Below are positions 26,804 to 34,591 of a DNA stretch of 64,000 bases, one piece after another. The DNA lies in the NCBI RefSeq assembly GCF_000721105.1, contig NZ_JOEV01000010.1, positions 1-64,000 on the forward strand. The letters are read 5' to 3'. Below the pieces are notes generated by a model. That model was not told the DNA's origin and ran no database searches. It saw only the letters and a list, made by a program, of their open reading frames with translations. How positions within the stretch are numbered: the stretch's first letter is position 1; every line of letters begins with the position of its first letter. Made by a program: the position numbers and the translations under genes. The DNA comes from Streptomyces cellulosae (lineage in GTDB: Bacteria; Actinomycetota; Actinomycetes; Streptomycetales; Streptomycetaceae).

Positions 26804-26849
26804 GTTTACCTTAAGCCATAGTGTATCTCCCTAATAGCTTTAGGCAAAC
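26804..26849. promoter_or_regulatory. Candidate TetR operator
   Basis: Thirteen-base arms GTTTACCTTAAGC (26804-26816) and GCTTTAGGCAAAC (26837-26849) match at 11 of 13 positions when inverted. They enclose a 20-base A+T-rich spacer that could hold the -10 element of the leftward promoter. The element lies 15 bases upstream of the TetR start. Confidence 0.55.
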
Positions 26850-26882
26850 GGGAGCTTGATTCAGGTGCGCAGATGCCCGGTT

Positions 26883-27725
26883 TCAGGCCACCTGCGTGAA
26901 CTCCACCGTCACCTCCGGAAGGCCCCCCGCCACACCCCGGTAGATGCCCTTGTGCGGGGTGACGTCGTCGTAGTCGCGGCCCCGGCCGACCACCACGTGG
27001 GAATCATCGGCGCGGGTGCGGTTGGTGGGGTCGTAGCCGCACCAGTCGCCCGCCCAGTACTCGACCCACGCGTGGCTCTGCCCGGCGACCGGGCGGTGCA
27101 GCTCCGCCTCCCGCTCGGGGTGGAGGTAGCCGGAGACATAGCGGGTCGGCAGGCCCAGGCCCCGCAGCAGGGCGAGGGTGACATGGGCGATGTCCTGGCA
27201 GACGCCCGCGCCCTGCTCCCACGCCTCGGCGGCGGAGGTGGTCACGCCGGTGGAACCGGGGAGGTAGGAGACCCGGTCGGCGACCAGGGACGACACGACG
27301 GCGGCGGTCTGGTGCGGGTCGAGGCCGGCCGCCGCGTCCCTCGCCCGCTCCACCAGCTCGGCGGGGAGCTTCGTACGGGGCGTGTCGCCCGCGAACTCCA
27401 GCAGGCGGGAGCGCGCGGTGTGGGCGGCGATCTCCGGCCAGTCGGGTGCCTGGGGGAGCGGGTCCGGGGTGTGGGTCTCGACCAGGCTGGAGGCGGTGAT
27501 CGTGAGGTCGGCGTGCGGGTCCATCAGGTCGAAGCCGGTGACCTGGGTGCCCCAGTAGTCCCAGTACGACCAGGTGGTGGCCGTCGGGCTGACGGTGACC
27601 CGGGAGTCCAGGGTGGTCTGGTGGGGCAGCGTCAGCGGGGTCATGCGGACCTCGTTGTGCGAGGAGACCGCGGCCTGGGCGTAGGAGACGTGGGTGACGT
27701 GCCGGATGCGGAGGCGACGAGCCAT
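26883..27725 (-). CDS. Transglutaminase-like cysteine protease family protein
   Basis: The 280-residue protein has an N-terminal bacterial transglutaminase-like domain (RIRHVTHVSYAQAAV) and a papain-like catalytic domain. The triad is readable: Cys176 in GAGVCQDIAH, His218 in GQSHAWVEYW and Asp232 in GYDPTNRT. It is third in an operon with the ATP-grasp and alpha-E genes, starting one base after the alpha-E stop. This three-gene association is widespread in bacteria and is thought to form or break an amide bond on an unidentified peptide-like substrate; no substrate is suggested here. Confidence 0.88.
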   Translation of the reverse strand: MARRLRIRHVTHVSYAQAAVSSHNEVRMTPLTLPHQTTLDSRVTVSPTATTWSYWDYWGTQVTGFDLMDPHADLTITASSLVETHTPDPLPQAPDWPEIAAHTARSRLLEFAGDTPRTKLPAELVERARDAAAGLDPHQTAAVVSSLVADRVSYLPGSTGVTTSAAEAWEQGAGVCQDIAHVTLALLRGLGLPTRYVSGYLHPEREAELHRPVAGQSHAWVEYWAGDWCGYDPTNRTRADDSHVVVGRGRDYDDVTPHKGIYRGVAGGLPEVTVEFTQVA

Positions 27726-27726
27726 C

Positions 27727-28659
27727 TCAGGCTCCTTCCTGGGCCCACTCGACGGGCCCCCGGTAGGGGAAGAACCGCTCGGCCACTCCCTCGGCGGAGT
27801 CCATGCAGGACTGCTGCAGCTCCCGCAGGAGGTCCGGCAGCTGTTCCTTGATGGCCTGCGAGTCGAGGTACTCCAGACGGGTCCGCATCCGGCCGATCGG
27901 GCGGCGCGCCGGGTCCTGGCGGGGCCGGCCGAGAGCGGCCAGGCACTCCTCGGCGGTGGTCAGCGCGTGCAGGGCCGAGCGTGGGAAGTAGCGGTCCAGC
28001 AGCAGGAACTCGGCCACCCGCGGGGTGTCGCCGAAGCCGCCGTACACCCGCGCGTACGCCTCGTCGGCGCCGGACGCGCTGAGCAGCGTCGGCCAGTCGG
28101 GGGCGTGGGCGGCGTCCAGCACCCGTACCGACAGCAGCCGTACGGTCATGTCCACCCGCTCCAGGCTGCGGCCCAGGACGACGAAACGCCAGCTGTCGTC
28201 CCGGCTCATGGTGGAGTCCGCGAGGCCGAAGAAGAGGGCGGCACGGCTGCGTACGAGTTCGAGATAGCCGTAGGGGCCCGTACGGCGGGCCGCGAGACGC
28301 TGGTCGGCGAGGGCGTGCCAGGTGGAGTTCAGGCACTCCCACATCTCCGACGACACCGCCTCACGGGCGCTGCGCGCGTTCAGCCGGGCCGCGCCCAGCG
28401 CGCCCTCGATCGCGCCGGTCGAACGGGCGTCGAAGGCCAGCTGGTCCAGCACCTGCTGCATGTCGACGGGCTCGTCGCCCGCGTCGACGCCGAGGATCGC
28501 GTACAACGACCGGCAGGCCACGTCCTCGTCGCGCCAGGGGTCCTCCAGCATGCGGTGCAGATAGGCGTCGAGGATGCGGCCGGTGGCGTCCGCCCGCTCG
28601 ACGTAACGGCCGGTCCAGGTCAGGGCCTCGGCTATCCGGGAGAGGATCACATCGCTCAC
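27727..28659 (-). CDS. Alpha-E domain protein (DUF403)
   Basis: This helical protein of 310 residues begins SRIAEALTWTGRYVERADATGRILD, the signature of alpha-E proteins, and ends with YLDSQAIKEQLPDLLRELQQ. The family is named for its all-alpha fold and conserved Glu and has no proven activity; it always accompanies circularly permuted ATP-grasp ligases. GTG 28659 overlaps the upstream stop by four bases (GTGA). A direct physical complex with the ATP-grasp protein is likely. Confidence 0.88.
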   Translation of the reverse strand: MSDVILSRIAEALTWTGRYVERADATGRILDAYLHRMLEDPWRDEDVACRSLYAILGVDAGDEPVDMQQVLDQLAFDARSTGAIEGALGAARLNARSAREAVSSEMWECLNSTWHALADQRLAARRTGPYGYLELVRSRAALFFGLADSTMSRDDSWRFVVLGRSLERVDMTVRLLSVRVLDAAHAPDWPTLLSASGADEAYARVYGGFGDTPRVAEFLLLDRYFPRSALHALTTAEECLAALGRPRQDPARRPIGRMRTRLEYLDSQAIKEQLPDLLRELQQSCMDSAEGVAERFFPYRGPVEWAQEGA

Positions 28660-30200
28660 TGTTGTTGCGCCCCTTCGTGTACGACGGCGGGGGCGCCGTC
28701 GGGTCCCAGCTGGCGCGGGGCCACCGCGGGCAGCGCGCCGGTGCTGACCGGAGCGGGCCGTGCCGCGGGCCCCTCCGCCAGTACCCAGGTGTCCTTGGAG
28801 CCGCCGCCCTGGCTGGAGTTGACGACCAGGTTGCCCTCCTGGAGGGCGACCCGGGTCAGGCCGCCGGGCAGCACCCACACGTCGTTGCCGTCGTTGACGG
28901 CGAACGGCCGCAGGTCGATGTGGCGCGGTGCCATGCGTTCCCCCGCGAGGGTGGGCGAGGTGGACAGGGCGACCGGGCGCTGGGCGATGAAGCCGCGGGG
29001 GTCGGCGATGACGGCCGCACGGGTGCGTTCGAGGGTCTCGCGGTCGGCCTTCGGGCCGATGACGATGCCCTGGCCGCCGGCCCCGTCGACCGGCTTGATC
29101 ACCAGCTGGTCGATCTGGTCGAGGACCGCCTCCAACTGGCCCGGCTCGTCCGGCCGGAACGACTCCACGTTGGGGAGAATCGGTTCCTCGGAGAGGTAGT
29201 AGCGGATCAGGTCCGGGACGTACGTGTACAGCAGCTTGTCGTCCGCGATGCCGTTGCCGACCGCGTTGGCGAGCGTGACGTTGCCCGCGAGGGCGGCGCC
29301 CATGATGCCGGGGCAGCCGATCACCGAGTCCGGGCGGAAGTGCAGCGGATCGAGGAAGTCGTCGTCGAGGCGCCGGTATACGACATGCACGGGAACCTCG
29401 CCCCGGGTGGTGCGCATCCACACCCGGTTGCCCCGGCAGACCAGGTCGTGCCCCTCGACCAGCTGCACCCCCATCAGCCGGGCCAGCAGGGCGTGTTCGA
29501 AGTAGGCGGCGTTGCTCGGCCCCGGCGTCAGCACGACCACCCGCGGATCCTGGGTGCCGTCCGGGGCGGCGGCGCGCAGGGCGGCGAGCAGCCGGTGGCA
29601 GTAGCCGTCGACGGGCAGGACGTGCTGCTCGGCGAAGAGCGAGGGGAACACCCGGGTCATCGCCCGCCGGTTCTCGATGACGTACGAGACCCCGCTGGGC
29701 ACCCGCACGTTGTCCTCCAGGACCCGGAAGTCCCCGGCCTCGTCCCGGACGAGATCGATGCCGGCGACATGGATGCGGACGCCGCCCTGCGGCTCGACGC
29801 CGTGGGCCGCGCGGTGGAAGTGGGGGGAGCCGAGGAGCAGCCGCCAGGGCACGACCCCGTCCTCGAAGGCACGGGCCGGCCCGTAGGCGTCGGCGAGGTA
29901 GGCCTCCAGGGCCCTGACTCTCTGGCTCACCCCGCGCTGGATGAGATCCCATTCGAGGGCGTCCAGGATCCTCGGCACGAGGTCCAGCGGCCAGGGCCGC
30001 TCCTCGCCCGCGAAGGCGTAGGTCACGCCCCGGTCGGTGAACGCCCGGGTCATCTGGTCCGCCCGGAAGCGCAGCTCGCTCGGCTCGATCGGCTGCAGCG
30101 CCGTCAGTACCGGCTCATAGGCGGTCCTGACCTCACCCGGCCGCTCGAACATCTCGTCCCACGCGTCGGCCAGCGCGTACGCGTCAAATATGTCCGCCAT
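28656..30200 (-). CDS. Circularly permuted ATP-grasp ligase
   Basis: The 514-residue protein belongs to the type 2 circularly permuted ATP-grasp family (former DUF404/DUF407). Visible features include VLEDNVRVPSGVSYVIENR, VVVLTPGPSNAAYFEH, VHVVYRRLDDDFLDP, NAVGNGIADDKLLYTYVP and the Gly-rich loop VIKPVDGAGGQGIVIGPK near residue 370. It should form an ATP-dependent carboxylate-amine bond. The final 40 or so residues are Pro/Ala-rich and variable. It is the first gene of the leftward operon. No ribosome site is seen before ATG 30200, which may be nearly leaderless (see the motif at 30210). Confidence 0.87.
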   Translation of the reverse strand: MADIFDAYALADAWDEMFERPGEVRTAYEPVLTALQPIEPSELRFRADQMTRAFTDRGVTYAFAGEERPWPLDLVPRILDALEWDLIQRGVSQRVRALEAYLADAYGPARAFEDGVVPWRLLLGSPHFHRAAHGVEPQGGVRIHVAGIDLVRDEAGDFRVLEDNVRVPSGVSYVIENRRAMTRVFPSLFAEQHVLPVDGYCHRLLAALRAAAPDGTQDPRVVVLTPGPSNAAYFEHALLARLMGVQLVEGHDLVCRGNRVWMRTTRGEVPVHVVYRRLDDDFLDPLHFRPDSVIGCPGIMGAALAGNVTLANAVGNGIADDKLLYTYVPDLIRYYLSEEPILPNVESFRPDEPGQLEAVLDQIDQLVIKPVDGAGGQGIVIGPKADRETLERTRAAVIADPRGFIAQRPVALSTSPTLAGERMAPRHIDLRPFAVNDGNDVWVLPGGLTRVALQEGNLVVNSSQGGGSKDTWVLAEGPAARPAPVSTGALPAVAPRQLGPDGAPAVVHEGAQQQ

Positions 30201-30595
30201 GGCCTGACGTTAAGTGCGGTTCGTAACGCGGCGATCACTCGGGTATTTCCGGCAGCTCACGCGCGGAACGGAGGGGTCCGGGTGCGAAGGAGCGGCCCGG
30301 CTTGCGGGGGTGCGGTGGAGGTTGCCGGGGTCTGTCCCAGGCAGTCGGGCGGGGCGGGTTCCGGCGGGCGTTCGGGGGTACCGGAGATCCTCACCGGCTG
30401 GTGGTGAGGAGCGCGGAAACGGCCCTGTGAGGGGCCCGGTAAAAGCCTGGCAACGGGCTGGCCCAAGGCCCGGAGATAACAGGTCGTATGGCCGTTTCTC
30501 GGTGCTGGTGGCGCGGGGAGCCGTGTTGCGGAGCCGGTCCGGTCCGCGCATAGTTGCGCTGCGGAAGACGCTGGAACCGGGGGTGGAACGGGGCG
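30201..30595. other. 395-bp divergent intergenic region
   Basis: The region separates the leftward ATP-grasp operon from the rightward LuxR-type gene. It contains the 15-bp motif at 30210-30224, shared with the third LuxR gene promoter, and presumably both promoters. I see no credible gene and no stable repeat. Confidence 0.5.
30210..30224 (-). promoter_or_regulatory. Shared 15-bp promoter/operator motif (copy 1)
   Basis: TTAAGTGCGGTTCGT on the plus strand reads ACGAACCGCACTTAA toward the ATP-grasp gene, ending ten bases before its ATG. Thirteen of 15 bases match the element at 33580-33594. CACTTAA could be a -10 hexamer region, which would make the transcript nearly leaderless. Confidence 0.4.
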
Positions 30596-31645
30596 ATGAC
30601 CGGGCACGGGACGGAGGAGCACCCACACGGTGCCGACCGGCTGTGCGACGCGGGGGATCGCGTGTATTCCCGGGCCGTACGGCGCGGCCGCGTGCCCCGC
30701 GGCGACGCGGAGGCGGTCCCCTGCCTGCTGGAGCTGGCCCTGCTGCACCCCGACCCCGACGACATGGACTGGCTGGTTCCGACGGCTCCCCAGGAGGTCA
30801 TGACCCGGCTGCTGCGCGGCCTGTACGACGAGGTCAGCGCGAGCCAGCGCCGGGTGGGCTCGGCGGTCGAGGCCTTCGAGTGGTACGCCCGTCTCGGCGG
30901 ACCGAGGCCCCGGGCCGCCGCCGTGGAGGGCAGCGCGATCCGGGTCCTGGACGGCCTCTCCCGTATCCAGGCCGCGATGGACGAGGCGACCGAGGCGTGC
31001 ACGACCGAGGTCCTCACCGTGCAGCCCGGCGGCATCCGCCCCGAACACGAGCTGACCGAGGGCCTGCACCGGGCGCTGGACCTGCGCGGGCGGGGCGTGC
31101 GGATGCGCGACCTGTACACGCACGTGGCCCGGCACGGCCAGGGCCTGATCAACTACCTCGAACTCATGGGCGGCGCGGTCCAGGCCCGCACCCTGGACGA
31201 GGTGATCGAACGTCTCATCCTCTTCGACCGCACGGTCGCGTTCATCCCCGCCAACGCGGACCGCACCCTCGCCCTGGAACTGCGCCATCCGGCGCTGGTC
31301 GACTACCTGGTCACGGTCTTCGAACGCCTCTGGCGCCTGGCGATCCCGCTGACCGCCCCCCTGCCCGACACCGGCATCGAGGGCATCTCCCACCGGGAGC
31401 AGTCCATCGCGGCCCTGCTGGCGGAGGGCCACCAGGACGCGGTGATCGCGGAACGGCTGGGGATAAGCGTCCGCACGTGCCGGGCCCACATCGCGCGGCT
31501 GTCGGAGACCCTGGGCGCGGCCAGCCGTACCCAGCTGGGGGTCCGGATCGCCCAGGTCGGGCTGGACGGACCGCCACGGCCGGGCGACGCGGGGCAGATC
31601 CCCCGCCTCACTCTTCCGGATCGAGGATCGCGGACCGTCCGATGA
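30596..31645 (+). CDS. LuxR-type regulator with PLD-like sensory domain, paralogue 1
   Basis: The 349-residue protein has three parts. The N-terminal helical region contains LLELALLHPDPDDMDWLVP. The central TrmB/phospholipase-D-like region reads RIQAAMDEATEACTTEVLTVQPGG and later LEVDRTVAFIPAN-like sequence, here ILFDRTVAFIPAN. The C-terminal LuxR helix-turn-helix (ISHREQSIAALLAEG, VIAERLGISVRTCRAHIARL) is near residues 263-305. No receiver or ATPase domain is present. ATG 30596 follows GGAACGGGG. It is convergent with paralogue 2, and the two coding regions overlap by 38 bp. It is divergent from the ATP-grasp operon and may regulate it. Confidence 0.85.
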   Translation: MTGHGTEEHPHGADRLCDAGDRVYSRAVRRGRVPRGDAEAVPCLLELALLHPDPDDMDWLVPTAPQEVMTRLLRGLYDEVSASQRRVGSAVEAFEWYARLGGPRPRAAAVEGSAIRVLDGLSRIQAAMDEATEACTTEVLTVQPGGIRPEHELTEGLHRALDLRGRGVRMRDLYTHVARHGQGLINYLELMGGAVQARTLDEVIERLILFDRTVAFIPANADRTLALELRHPALVDYLVTVFERLWRLAIPLTAPLPDTGIEGISHREQSIAALLAEGHQDAVIAERLGISVRTCRAHIARLSETLGAASRTQLGVRIAQVGLDGPPRPGDAGQIPRLTLPDRGSRTVR

Positions 31646-32597
31646 GATAGCCGAGCTGCGCCCGGCTCTCGCTGCCGAGCAGGGCGGCGAGCTTGGCGAT
31701 GTGCTCGCGGGCGGTGCGCACGTTCATTCCGAGGCGCTCCGCGATGACGGCGTCCGTGTGGCCCTCGATCAGGAGGGCGGCGATGGCACGCTGGCGGTGG
31801 GTGACGCCGCCCCGGGCGGGCTGCTCGGCCGCCCGGGGGTGCATGGGGGTGGCGAGGCGCCAGAGGCGGTCGAAGACCGTGACCAGGTAGTCGACCAGCG
31901 CCGGATGGCGCAGTTCCAGGGCGAGCGTGCCGTCCTCGTTGGCGGGCAGGAAGGCGACCGTGCGGTCGACGACGATCAGGCGGTCGGGGACCTCGTCCAG
32001 GGTGCGGGCCTCGGCGTCTCCGTGCAGCAGCTCGTGGTAGGCGAGGATGGCGGGCATGTGCCGGGTGGTGTGCTGGTAGAGCGTGCGGATACGGCCACCG
32101 CGGTCCAGCACCTTCTGGTCGCGCTCCAGCGCGATCACCCGGGAGGCGTCGCCGCGCCGCCCGTGCTGGCCGGTCCGAGGCTGGACGCACAGCAGTTCCC
32201 GGTCGGCGTGGGCCGTGGCCTCGGTGATGGCCCGGTTGATGCGTTCCGTACCGCTGAGCATGCCGAGCGCCGGGGTGTCCGTGCCCGCGGTGCGACGCTC
32301 GTCGATCCGCATCAGCGGCTCGAACGTCTCGGTCAGCCGGGCCTCGCGGCGCCGTTCGTCGGCGACGCGTTCCGCCGCGGCGCGCAGCAGCCGGTGCAGG
32401 GCGGCGGCCGGGGAGACCGGCTCCAGCCGGGCGGGGTCCGTGACGGCGGGGCGCAGCAGACCGAAGTCGACGAGGCAGGGGGCCGCGTCGGCCTCGGAAC
32501 CGTTCACCTGCCCGTCGCGCAGGGCCCGTTCGTACAGCTGCCTACCGGGGGCGCAGAGGTCTTCCACACCGTGCTCCGGATGCACTGCGAGGGTCAC
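31608..32597 (-). CDS. LuxR-type regulator with PLD-like sensory domain, paralogue 2
   Basis: The 329-residue paralogue shares the whole architecture of its neighbours: CLVDFGLLRPAVTD, RINRAITEATAHADRELLCVQP, RIRTLYQHTTRHMP, VVDRTVAFLPANEDG and the helix-turn-helix VIAERLGMNVRTAREHIAKL. GTG 32597 is preceded by GGGAGG. It lies 20 bases downstream of paralogue 3 on the same strand and is probably co-transcribed. Its 3' end overlaps paralogue 1 tail to tail. The array reflects tandem duplication with divergence, as identity is concentrated in the helix-turn-helix and the central segment. Confidence 0.85.
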   Translation of the reverse strand: MTLAVHPEHGVEDLCAPGRQLYERALRDGQVNGSEADAAPCLVDFGLLRPAVTDPARLEPVSPAAALHRLLRAAAERVADERRREARLTETFEPLMRIDERRTAGTDTPALGMLSGTERINRAITEATAHADRELLCVQPRTGQHGRRGDASRVIALERDQKVLDRGGRIRTLYQHTTRHMPAILAYHELLHGDAEARTLDEVPDRLIVVDRTVAFLPANEDGTLALELRHPALVDYLVTVFDRLWRLATPMHPRAAEQPARGGVTHRQRAIAALLIEGHTDAVIAERLGMNVRTAREHIAKLAALLGSESRAQLGYLIGRSAILDPEE

Positions 32598-32616
32598 CGC
32601 AGTCCTCCCTCCCGGC

Positions 32617-33561
32617 TCAGTGCTCGTGCTCCAGGATTCCGGACTGCGCGATCAGGTAGCCGAGCTGGGCCCGGCTTCCGCTGCCCAGGGCCGTGGCCAG
32701 CTTGGCGATGTGGGCGCGGCAGGTGCGGACGTTCATGCCGAGGCGGCGGGCTATGGCCTCGTCGACGTGCCCTTCCACGAGGAGTTTGGCGATGGCGTAC
32801 TGGATGTCGGTGATGCCGTCGGAGGCGGCCTCGTAGGGTGCGCCGGCGCTCATCGGGACGCTGCGGTCCCACATGTACTCGAAGAACTTGATCAGATGCC
32901 GGACCAGGCCGGGGTGCCGGAGTTCGAGGGCGACCTGCTGGTCCTCGCGGGCGGGGACGAAGGCGACCGTCTCGTCACAGATGATCATCCGCTCCACCAC
33001 CTCGTCGGTGGTGCGGTATTCGGCCTTGCCGTTGGAGAGCCTGTCTCCGTAGGCCAGCTTCTCCGGGTTGAAGCGCGCGGTGTGCTGGTACAGCGTGCGG
33101 ATGCGCACCCCGCGTTCGATCAGCGGCTGGTCGCGTTCGAGACCGCGCATCAGGGCCAGTTCGGAGACGCGGCCGCTCGGCTGCAGGGTCAGCACCTCGG
33201 TCCGGCACTGGGACGTGGCGAGGTTGAGCGCCGCGTTGATCCGGTCGCTCCCTTCCAGCACGATGAGGGCGTCGCTGGTCGTGGTGGCCTGATTGCTGAG
33301 CGCCATGAAAGGCTCGAAGGTGTCGGCGAGTCGCACCGACAGCCGCCGGCGCTCGGTGATCTCGCGCTCCAGGGGGTTGAGCCGCTGGGCCAGGGCCACC
33401 GCCGGGGGTACGGGTCGCAGCAGGTCCGGGTCGTCCGGGTCCGGGTGGAGAAGGGCGAGCTCCATGAGGCAGGGAGCGGCCTCCACGTCGCTGCGGGGGA
33501 CGCGTCCGGACCGCAGGGCGGTGGCGTAAAGGCGGCTGCCCTCCTCGCACAACTCCGTCAT
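32617..33561 (-). CDS. LuxR-type regulator with PLD-like sensory domain, paralogue 3
   Basis: The 314-residue paralogue carries CLMELALLHPDPDDPDLLRP, RINAALNLATSQCRTEVLTLQPSG, RIRTLYQHTARFNPEKLAYGD, ICDETVAFVPARED and the DNA-recognition helix region AIARRLGMNVRTCRAHIAKL. I chose ATG 33561, where homology starts. No ribosome site is visible, but the 15-bp motif at 33580-33594 upstream could be a promoter giving a very short leader. It is divergent from the small secreted-peptide gene over 152 bp, an arrangement typical of a regulator and its signal. Confidence 0.84.
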   Translation of the reverse strand: MTELCEEGSRLYATALRSGRVPRSDVEAAPCLMELALLHPDPDDPDLLRPVPPAVALAQRLNPLEREITERRRLSVRLADTFEPFMALSNQATTTSDALIVLEGSDRINAALNLATSQCRTEVLTLQPSGRVSELALMRGLERDQPLIERGVRIRTLYQHTARFNPEKLAYGDRLSNGKAEYRTTDEVVERMIICDETVAFVPAREDQQVALELRHPGLVRHLIKFFEYMWDRSVPMSAGAPYEAASDGITDIQYAIAKLLVEGHVDEAIARRLGMNVRTCRAHIAKLATALGSGSRAQLGYLIAQSGILEHEH

Positions 33562-33579
33562 CGGATGAGGATGTGTCCC

Positions 33580-33594
33580 TTTAGTGCGATTCGT
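33580..33594 (-). promoter_or_regulatory. Shared 15-bp promoter/operator motif (copy 2)
   Basis: TTTAGTGCGATTCGT (plus strand) differs from the element at 30210-30224 at two positions only. It is 19 bases upstream of the paralogue 3 start and in the same orientation relative to the gene as copy 1. Confidence 0.4.
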
Positions 33595-33713
33595 TGGCAA
33601 AGCTCCACCCCCCAGGGTCCTGAACATGCAGGAACATGATGCATCGATTCTGTGGCCATGACGTGCCCGAATGAGCCATCGTCGTACTCGACGGGGGAAA
33701 AGGGGACCTTCAA

Positions 33714-33920
33714 GTGAGGACGAAGCCGACTATGCGTAACAGAATGCTTCGCTCGGTGCTTGTCGCCGCCTTCTCCGCCGCCGTCGCCCTCGGAGTGCTG
33801 GGTGGCTTCTCCGGCGCGAAGGACGAGATTCGGGCGAACACCGTGTGGCCGTCCGTGGCAGTCAACTCCAACGGTGTCACCAGTGAGGCGGGTTCTGCGA
33901 CACAGGAAGCCGGGAGCTGA
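33714..33920 (+). CDS. Small secreted peptide precursor
   Basis: The 68-residue precursor starts with a basic region, MRTKPTMRNRMLR, then a hydrophobic core SVLVAAFSAAVALGVLGGF and a likely cleavage site near SGA-KDE. That leaves a mature peptide of about 33 residues beginning KDEIRANTVWPS and ending in Ser/Glu/Ala/Gly-rich sequence. There are no cysteines. GTG 33714 is supported by AAGGGG eight bases upstream; an ATG at 33732 is a weaker alternative. It is followed after one base by the Rieske-like gene and is divergent from LuxR paralogue 3. A role as extracellular signal or modified peptide is inference. Confidence 0.7.
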   Translation: MRTKPTMRNRMLRSVLVAAFSAAVALGVLGGFSGAKDEIRANTVWPSVAVNSNGVTSEAGSATQEAGS

Positions 33921-33921
33921 C

Positions 33922-34257
33922 GTGACCACTCCACCGGACGACCGTTCCTTCCGGCGCGAAATGGCGACCGCCTACCGCTCCGGCTGGCACTTCATCGACC
34001 TGGCCACCGCGATCCCCCACGCCGGTGACTCGTTGATGGTGACCGTCTTCGGTGAACCGGTCGTCGTGACCCGGGACGAGGACGAGGACGTACGGGCGTA
34101 CCGGTGCCTGCGCAAGCCCCGGGGTGCCCCGCAGCCCGTGCGGTGTGCCATCCGATACGGAATGATCTTTGTGAACCTGGACCAGCGTGACCATCGTCTG
34201 GTGGAGCCGGACGCCCCGGTCACGCGGACCATCTCAGCCACCCCCCGCAGTGCCTGA
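33922..34257 (+). CDS. Miniature Rieske-like protein without cluster ligands
   Basis: The 111-residue protein resembles the N-terminal Rieske domain of ring-hydroxylating oxygenases. It has YRSGWHFIDLATAIPHAGDSL, GEPVVVTRDEDEDVRAY and YGMIFVNLD, which match the usual W-x-v-x-x-l-x-x-ip-x-Gd, vvvvRd-x-dG-x-vrAf and yGfiFvnLd blocks. Where the C-x-H ligands should be, it reads YRCLRKPRGA. The second C-x-x-H pair is gone, and no catalytic iron domain follows. GTG 33922 has GGGAG upstream and is one base from the peptide gene stop, so the two form an operon ending at the 34301 terminator. It may bind or present the peptide rather than oxidise it, or be a decayed gene. Confidence 0.6.
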   Translation: MTTPPDDRSFRREMATAYRSGWHFIDLATAIPHAGDSLMVTVFGEPVVVTRDEDEDVRAYRCLRKPRGAPQPVRCAIRYGMIFVNLDQRDHRLVEPDAPVTRTISATPRSA

Positions 34258-34300
34258 CGCGATTCCCCCGTCGTAACAGATCGCTCAGGTACTTCCCCCC

Positions 34301-34341
34301 GCAGCGGCGTCACCGTGACCTGAACACGGTGACGCCGCTGC
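34301..34341 (+). terminator. Strong hairpin terminator after the peptide/Rieske-like operon
   Basis: A perfect 17-bp stem (GCAGCGGCGTCACCGTG, 34301-34317, and its complement 34325-34341) with a 7-base loop is followed by AGTTTTGCG. It is the strongest intrinsic terminator in the window and isolates this small operon from clpB. Confidence 0.93.
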
Positions 34342-34591
34342 AGTTTTGCGGGATATTTCAGGACACCGACCGGATCTCGGCTGTCTCCGAACGCGTCCGG
34401 GTGCATCCACCCTGGCCGAAAATAGCCGTTCGCCCGTACGTATTCACCGGCCGTTCGTATGTCCTTACCGACCGGTCGTGCGCTTTCCGGGTCCCCGGAC
34501 GCGGCGCCGCCCCGGCCCGCCCCGGCGCCATCTCCTCCAGCCGGGGTACCCGGCCCCCGCGTGAGCCGCGTGGAACTCTCCCGCCCCTCGC

